Assembly (NCBI RefSeq): GCF_032854445.1
Contig: NC_088296.1
Location: 15,673,485 to 15,737,484, forward strand
Length of the DNA: 64,000 nucleotides
From: Liolophura sinensis
Taxonomy: Eukaryota; Mollusca; Polyplacophora; Chitonida; Chitonidae
Direction: 5' to 3'
The notes under the pieces are model-generated. The model was not told where the DNA came from. It searched no databases and worked only from the letters and a program-made list of their open reading frames with translations. The position numbers were made by a program, and so were the translations under genes. Shown piece after piece: positions 11,101 to 20,100 of this stretch (its first letter is position 1; every line of letters begins with the position of its first letter).

Positions 11101-14100
11101 GCCGTAACTCTATAGAGACCACTCTCTTCACTGGATTTAAATAGTTCTGCGGGACATTTCTGCTGCTCTATGAAGTTCCTCAACAACGCCTTCATGAAAA
11201 CACAGGCATGGATGGAACTGAAAGAGGTAAAGAAAAACAAAAAAATTGTCAGCATCAGCAGAGATGACAGACAGTGGTGAATGCCAACAGTTGACATACA
11301 CCTTACAGCGCATGTACAACTTTCTGGGTTTGATTTACTTCACCGCCACCACATGCAAAGATTGTCCGAACACCACCTCATCACGGCGATTAGGCAGGCA
11401 ATGACTTCAGAAAACAATAACACTCTGTCTCAAAATCTGCTTCTATTAATGAAAATTTACGTTTTCTATATGTAAAGTGCAACATGATTATGAAAGACAC
11501 TTGAAACAGTTTCAATAAAATATGCTGATCATGGGTCCCTGTGTGGACATCAGTGGTGAGGTGAAGCCAAAACAAGCCTAAGAGCATCACACATGCTTTA
11601 AAGGTCAAGCTTGTCTAGTGGTGGCAGTGATGTAAAATAAGCGTAGACAGTAGCACATGTGCTGTAAGGAGTGTGTACAGCTGACACTCTTGGAACCTCA
11701 AGATACAACTGCCATGGAGAATGGTATAAAAGACAAGGCCACCAGACTTGATTTTATGATATAAATACACAAAACTGTCCTGTTTCAAACTCTTCCTAGT
11801 CTCATAGTTCTTCATGAAACTGTTGTTTACATAGAACTAGTGGCAAAAAATTTATGGATAAGCAGCGTCAATTTTTAACAGATTTTACGTTTGTCAACAT
11901 TCAGTAAAAAATGATTTTCATTGCTCACCTCAATGTCAAGAGGACATGAATTCTCCATGCTAATCAAAAAATCTAGAGTTACAAACCTGAACAAAAAGGC
12001 AACTGATGTACATGTAGTTTTGTCTACACATCTATCAGAATTATTCACAAACAAGATCTTTTGTGTCTAAAGTCCAAATCATTTTTGTACCAATAACAAC
12101 CTTATGTAAATCTTTGTAAATGTGACCTATGAAAGACAACAATGTCTGATTTATGTCTTGTTTTCGACCAATCAAATTTCCCAAATTTCAACTTTCCCCA
12201 CGCGAATTCAAGTCTGCCAGTTGCCCGTTTTGAATCAGTGGGTCTGAACTATTAGAAAGTTCCAACCCATCAGCGGCACTCACTCATGAATGCAATATCT
12301 GCTCTCATGCCATTTCAAAGAACAGAATTTGATAGGAGTTATCTCCCTTTTGCTATCCATTTCTTTGGGAAGGTCGGCTTCAGCATTTTCTTATGCACTG
12401 GCATTTCCCACACAGACATAGCTGCAACCATTATTTACATCTCCTTAAAAATGTGCGACAAAGAAATGCTGATCACCATTTTCCCTCCATCATGAACCTG
12501 TACACTGAGAATCGGACTGCTGGCTGTGGTTGAAACATCTGAATGGAGAGCAGCACAATCAGGGTGTTCAATGCCTCTACGTGGAGAGCATAGGTACAGC
12601 TCCTATCAACACAGCAATGACAAAACATGAATAAAAAATATATATACATGTGTTAAAAAATGCTCAGTAAATTATTATTTATTTATCTGATTTGTGATTT
12701 ACGCCGTACTCAAGAATATTTCACTTATACCATGGCGACCAGCATTATGGTGGGAGAAAACCGGGCAGAGCAAGGGGAAAACCCCAAAACATCTGCAGGT
12801 TGCTGATAGACCTTTCCAAATACAGCTGGAGAGGAAGCCAACATGAGCTGGACTTGAACTCACAGCAACCGAATTGGTGGGAGGCTCCTCGGTCATTGCA
12901 CCTAAAAAATATTTCATCTATACAACAGTGGTAAGCATTATCGTGACAGGAAATCAGGTAAAGCCTAAACCTATAACAATAGAAAGGTTGCCACCCGGCT
13001 CTTCCAGAGTACGACAATGACAACCAGAGAGAAAAGCAGCACAGTCTGAACTCACAGCACACTAAGTGAATATGTTACACTGTTATTGTGAGATGTGGGA
13101 ATTGTTATTTATCAATTATCCAAATTATATCACATTCACACATAACACAAAGCAACAGAAACAGTCAGGAAGAATATGTGATTTCCCAGATTGAACTGCC
13201 TTTATGTATCACAATAGGGTTAAATCCTGAAGTCATTACCATCTCAGATTGAACTGCCTTTATGTATCACAATAAGGTTAAATCCTGAAGTCATTACCAT
13301 CTCAGACTGAACTGCCTTTATGTATCACAATAGGGTTAAATCCTGAAGTCATTACCATCTCAGACTGAACTGCCTTTATGTATCACAATAGGGTTAAATC
13401 CTGAAGTCATTACTATTTAAAAAAAAACAACATAAAAATGATGCCAAAATTGGGTAAAAGAGCATGAAAACTTATTATCAATGATGGTCTTTAATATTTT
13501 TTCTTTCAGGAGAGTACGGTATTTGAGATATATTTTGGTATGCTGCTTAATCGAGACCACCACTTTGTATATCACGGCTCTGCATTATAATGTTCTAAAT
13601 AATGCATGTATAAATAATTTATTTGAATGCCAATTTGTTGTTTATATACAAACACATGTATTTGATCTGAATAATGATAACATTTATGGATATATCAAAA
13701 ATATAAATCTTAAAATCCAGGTTCAACGCATATGTTAGCTGTAAAGACCAAATTCTGGGGCAAATGTATTTATTTAACATGTTTCACATCCTTATTTATA
13801 GCATTATTACACAAAGACAATGTTGCATATATCAAAAGTTGGTCCCAAATACCCACCCTCCAAAAATTATTCTCAGTGTCCTTTTCCCTATAACGAAAAA
13901 TTGGAAAAATACTGAAGACCAAATTTATAACTAACTTTTTGCACCCTTTCATCTGAATTTTATGTAATTTTTATGTTTTCTCCACTGTGAAACAAAAACA
14001 GTTCACAATGAATCAGACATCAGGTAACACTTCACAGTACAGATCCTGATTTCAGTCCAGAAAAAAATTCTGAGCTGCATAAAATCTCAAAACTTCTAAC

Positions 14101-17100
14101 TGTTTAAAAGAATAATGTAAACTCGAGAGAGAGAGAAAGAGTTACACGCAATGTTTCAAAGCCAAGCAAAATGTTTGTAAGCTAAGCAAAATGTTTATAA
14201 GCCAAGCAAAATGTTTATAAGCTAAGCAAAATGTTTATCAGCCAAGCAAAATGTTTATAAGCTAAGCAAAATGTTTATCAGCCAAGCAAAATGTTTGTAA
14301 GCTAAGCAAAATGTTTATAAGCCAAGCAAAATGTTTATAAGCTAAGCAAAATGTTTATCAGCCAAGCAAAATGTTTATAAGGAGGGGGCAAAACGTTTAC
14401 ACATAGCTTACAATGTTTTGTCATTCACTCAATGATAAGAACCCTAAATAAAAATGATGACCTGAAACTGAGCAGCTTCCAGGTCATCACAAAGATCATT
14501 TGAATAATTTACATATATTTATAATTTCAGACACATAACTGAATTTTTTTTGTAATTCATCTACTTCCATGTTGTGGTACAATGTTTCTGAATGGAACTT
14601 AAGACATTTCACACCTGTAAATCACATGGGATGACCCAAATTTTTGATGAAGGCATCACTGAAGAGTTTAATATATCACACAATTTGACCTGTTTAGAGA
14701 GCATGTTTACAAGGAGTGGGCGAAATTTTTACTCTGAAGTGAGCAAAATGTTTAACAAGGACAGAGAAAGGGTTTGCATTTATTTATTTATTTCATTGGT
14801 ATTTTATGCTGTACCCAAGAATATTTCACTTACACAACCACAGAAAGCATTAAGGTAGGAGGAAACCGGGCAGAGCCCAAGGGAAACCCTCAACCATCCG
14901 CAGGTTGCTGGCAGGCCTTCTCATGTCTGGCCAGAGTGGGACTCAACGTTCATAAGGAGAGAGCAAAGTGTTTACACGAAGAGAGATAACTGTTTATAAG
15001 CAGAGAGCAAAGTGTTTACAAGAAGAGAGCAAAGTGTTTACAAGAAGACACCTAGAGTAACAAGGGCAAATTATTATTTTTTTTTTTTTTGATTGGTGTT
15101 TTACGCCGTACTCAAGAATATTTCACTTATACGATGGCGGCCAGCATTATGGTGGGTGGAAACCGGGCACAGCCCGGGGGAAACCCACGACCATCCGCAG
15201 GTTGCTGGCAGACCTTCCCACTTACGGCCGGAGAGGAAGCCAGCATGAGCTGGACTTGAACTCACAGCGACCGCATTGGTGAGAGGCTCCTGGGTCATTA
15301 CGCTGCGCTAGCGCGCTAACTGACTGAGCCACGGAGGCCCCTACAAGGGCAAATTAGTGGGAGAGATTTTAACAGTTGTTGGAATACCATCCACTATTAA
15401 TGTGAATGAGAGATTCATTGTAAATAAACGTTTTCTGCAATGATCCTTTACCACAGTTTTTGGCTGGCTTTAAAATTTACAGATGGTTTCGAAAAAAATA
15501 CTCACACTACAGGGACATCCACCAGGAGCTCAACAAGGGAGGTAATCAACTCTTCTGACGTCCCAGTATGTTGCTCAGATGGTGTACTGCCTGTTTTATC
15601 TGTAAATAAGTGCATGTGATGTGTCATGACTAGGCTCTAAGTAATGCTCTGACAACTTAGGCTCTAAGTGATGCTCTGACAACTTAGGCTCTAAGTGATG
15701 CTCTGACAATTTGGCTCTACGTAATGATCTGACAACTTAGGCTTTAAGTGATGCTCTGACAACTTAGGCTCTAAGTAATGCTCTCACAACTTGGCTCTAA
15801 GTAATGCTCTCACAACTTAGGCTCTAAGTGATGCTCTCACAACTTAGGCTCTAAGTGATGCTCTGACAACTTGGCTCTAAGTGATGCTCTGACTACTTAG
15901 GCTCTAAGTGATGCTCTGACAACTTAGGCTCTAAGTGATGCTCTCACAACTTAGGCTCTAAGTAATGCTCTCACAACTTAGGCTCTAAGTAATGCTCTCA
16001 CAACTTGGGCTCTAAGTGATGCTCTGACTACTTAGGCTCTAAGTGATGCTCTCACAACTTAGGCTCTAAGTGATGCTCTGACAACTTAGGCTCTAAGTGA
16101 TGCTCTGACAATTTGGGTCTAAGTAATGCTCTGACAACTTAGGCTCTAAGTGATGCTCTGACAACTCAGGCTCAAAGTGATGCTCTGACAACTTAGGCTC
16201 TAAGTGATGCTCTCACAACTTAGGCTCTTAGTGATGCTCTGACAACTTAGGCTCTAAGTGATGTTCTGACAACTTGGCTCTAAGTGATGCTCTGACAACT
16301 TAGGCTCTAAGTAATGCTCTAACAACTTCCCCCACCACAGGTTTAGCCAAGAAGGTGTCTCAGTGTCTCTGAGATACTCTATTGTGACAAAATTAACATG
16401 GGAGAGATGAAGAAAAAAAAAAGGAGAAAAACTGGAAATGAGACACTCGGATTTCAAATTTCAGCTAAAATCTATGCTCTCCAAATTATTTACAGTCTGT
16501 TTCACAACATGATTTCAAGATAAAGACTAAAATTGTAATCCACATTAAATTCTTAAACATTCGAATGAAATTTTTTTCTGCTGATTCTATGCTGTAGTAG
16601 TACAATTTCAGCATCCAGCTTTAATACTCTGTTTTGCAGACAAACATTAGACTTGTGCCCAACCAGGTTTGGTGAAACAGATTTTTTGATTTTTTTTTTT
16701 CATTGGTGTTTTACGCCGTACTCAAGAATATTTCACTTATACGACGGCGGGCAGCATTATGGTGGGTGGAAACCGGGCAGAGCCCGGGGGAAACCCACGA
16801 CCATCCGCAGGTTGCTGGCAGACCTTCTCACGTACGGCCGGAGAGTAAGCCAGCTTTAACCGACTGAGCCACGGAGGCCCCTGGTGAAACAGACGTAGAA
16901 GGAATGAATGAACGCTTGGGAGTTTATGTCGTACTTAACAATTTTTCACTCATATGACGACGAAGAGCGTGTGTACATATAATGTGTCTTCTTGTGGCAA
17001 GGTGATTCCATGCCACTTAAGTGCTGCCACCACTGAAGTATCATGCCAAAGACACTGGACATGACACCCCACCCAGTCAGATTATACAGACAAAAGGCCT

Positions 17101-20100
17101 ACCAGTCCTGTTTCCTTGCTCTAACCTCTCAGTACTGAGTGTCAAGCGAGGCAACAATTAGTACAATTAAACAATTAAAAGTCTTTTTAAAAAAGTCTTT
17201 TTGGTATGACCGGACTTTCCCGACTTCAAGGTGGACGCTCTATTCATTAGGCCACCCCAGTGAAGGAAGACTGAGCAGATTGCTATTGTCAGATCACACA
17301 AGTATTACATCTAGATACAAAGGCACCTGCCTGGTACATATTTTTAAACATTTCTTTTCTTTACAACAAATTAATGCAATTCACAGGCTAGACAAATTGA
17401 AAGTCTGGAGTAGATCACCAACAGGGTGACTAGAAAAGAAATGCAGTTACTTTCAAAGTATTTTCCTAGCAGATATACTACATTTACTTACATACTTACA
17501 TCTATGTCAAACAACTGAAGTTTCAATATTTATAAACAGAAATCCCTATGCCATAGACTATGACCATAATGACAGTGAACCTGTCCCATAGCATCTAACA
17601 AAGGGAGACAATCCATGAGGTACTGTACCAGTTGGCTGATGTGCCTTGACATCAAATTGCTGAAGTAACAATTCCTCACTGAGATGTTCCACGAAGTATT
17701 TACAGACACAGCGGATGATGAACAAGGCGTTGTAGGTCTGCCAGGTAAATATGTTACTGCAAAAAGAAAAGATAGATCACTGATTTAACAGAATTAAAAA
17801 ACGGATGCTATGGTTATAGAAACTATGGTGCTAGGGGTGTGAAATTTGCACTTATTTAAGTATTTAAATAAAAAGTTATAATGAAAACCCAACTGGGGTC
17901 AACTGACACGAGGCTAGATTTCAGCAGTTACATGTGTCTATTTGTTAACTATCACCCTGTTGTCACTGCTCTGGTTTTCCCCTCTACGCTGAAAGTCTTT
18001 TATATTAAATAATCTACGTGGAAGGCATCTCAATCTGTATCATTTATTAAGACAGCTTCAATACAAACAGACAGACTATGACACTGTTAAAGGGATGCAA
18101 TCCAAAATTCTCCCTGAAGGAAATACATGGGATTACGTTACATACATGTAGAGTATCAGTCAGGCTACAGCCTAACAACTGTCTGGCACTAGCTCACTAT
18201 GGGTACAGCTGTTTCAGGGTGCAGTTGTTCACAACTGTTTTGAAACTTTGAGCCAGGCCATCAATTCTGTACTTTGCACAAAAACAATTATATAACAGTA
18301 TATTAAATAGGAACTAAAACATCTGCTGCTATATTTTGACTTTGGACAACATAATATTTCCTGTTGAGTTTGGCCTAAATTTCAAATTTCAAATGTGACT
18401 TAATACTGGTATTAGCTAATACACTTTCGAACAACTGGGCCCCAGCAAGTTTCTAGTACGTGAATGCCATAGGTGCACCACAGGTGAACCACTACCAGAT
18501 TCGCTGCATTATATTATATGTTGCAGAGCATTTTGATGCAACTGCTCTAGTGTGACAAGTTTACACATATATGTTGTAACAAATCTGGATTCACATGTAA
18601 CTGAAATTTCAAAGAGAAACTTACTCTTCTAGCTGTGCCGAGGCTTTTAACTCTGTTGACCGAACCAGAAATGTGCGAATCAAGGAGTTGAAGTTTCCCG
18701 TTTTACAGTTGTTGATGGCAAAGCTTTTACAGATGACTAAAGTCGCTTCCTCTAATAACCTGGAATCAGCGCTGTAAAAATAATAATGAAAATAAATCAA
18801 TTATTTATTTATTCAGAGGAATTTTATTTGTGTATATCATCTTTTGTTGACTGTTGTTAAACCCCTCATTCTCAGTGGAGTTTTACAGCACTCTTAAATA
18901 ATTAAAGAGAGCCCCTCCAGTGTCAAGACCTGTATGTCTTAATAGCAAGGTTAAAGATAGTCTGAGCTGTTCTACTAAATTTATAGTATAATTTTAATTT
19001 CAAAAAAACTGTTGTGGTTAGTTTTAGAGAATAGTATGGATAGCAAAGTTTCCTGCTGTTTCCAATGACAGCCGTGACATCATGTAAGAACACTTGACCA
19101 CACCCAATGATGACGTGCGGCCACAAATGATATCGTTCTTTCAAACGCTACAGACATCATTCCAGCATAAATGCCTTACCTGATTCACCGTCCCATAAGG
19201 GATATTATTATACCTCATTAGGTTATTCTCCGTTTCCATTGGTCAAGAGACGGTCACATGATATTCCGCAAAACATGATGTACAATGATCAAGCGCCCAA
19301 GGAATGCAACGTTACGTATTATCCCACATTCACGAGGCAATATCTAACGATCTCAGGCTAATATCCACTGATCACATGAATTTATTCCAGAGCAGTTATC
19401 TCCCTTTGAAAGCTCTTTTATGTAAGGTAAACAACCGGACGGTGGTTATAGCTTCGTGATCGACATACAAATTCGGCAATTTTAAGTACAATATGAAAAG
19501 GCACTGTTTTTTACGGTGTAATAAAACATATGGGACATCAAGACTTGTCAGCTGTCTACAAGTGATATTTAACCCGGCTTCACCCATCGCTTCTCTTGAG
19601 CTGACAATTCATGATGTCCCACAGCATGCACTTTCTGCATATTACTGCATCACATCAGCAAAATTTTACAGAAAATTTCAGTTGTTGAGGTTAAATAGTG
19701 TTATTCATCATAAATCTTTCTGAACCAAACAGAATCCTTCATATCATTTTCATATTTGTGCCTGGTTTCTCTTAGTACTTAAGTGGCACTTACAATATGA
19801 TGACAATCAGAAATGACACGTCAAAGGGAAAACCACTGGTCACACACTGCCTCATATGTAACATCTAGTGCTACAGCAGACCAAAAATGAAAAAACTAGG
19901 GTGGTTGTGTAGCACAAAACTGATCAATTATTGAGATTTTAAGCCAGTGTGATTCTGCCAACTATAAAATAGCCATCCATGAGCATTTCAACTGCGGATG
20001 TGAGTCAAGTACATGTATGACTTTCTTCACCATTTATTTATTTATTTGATTGGTGTTTTACGCGGGAACTCAATATTTCACTTATACGATGGCGGCCAAC

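Noticed and set aside
15074-15341. tRNA gene at SINE heads
   Set aside because: A- and B-box-like words are present but no complete cloverleaf is; these are SINE promoters.
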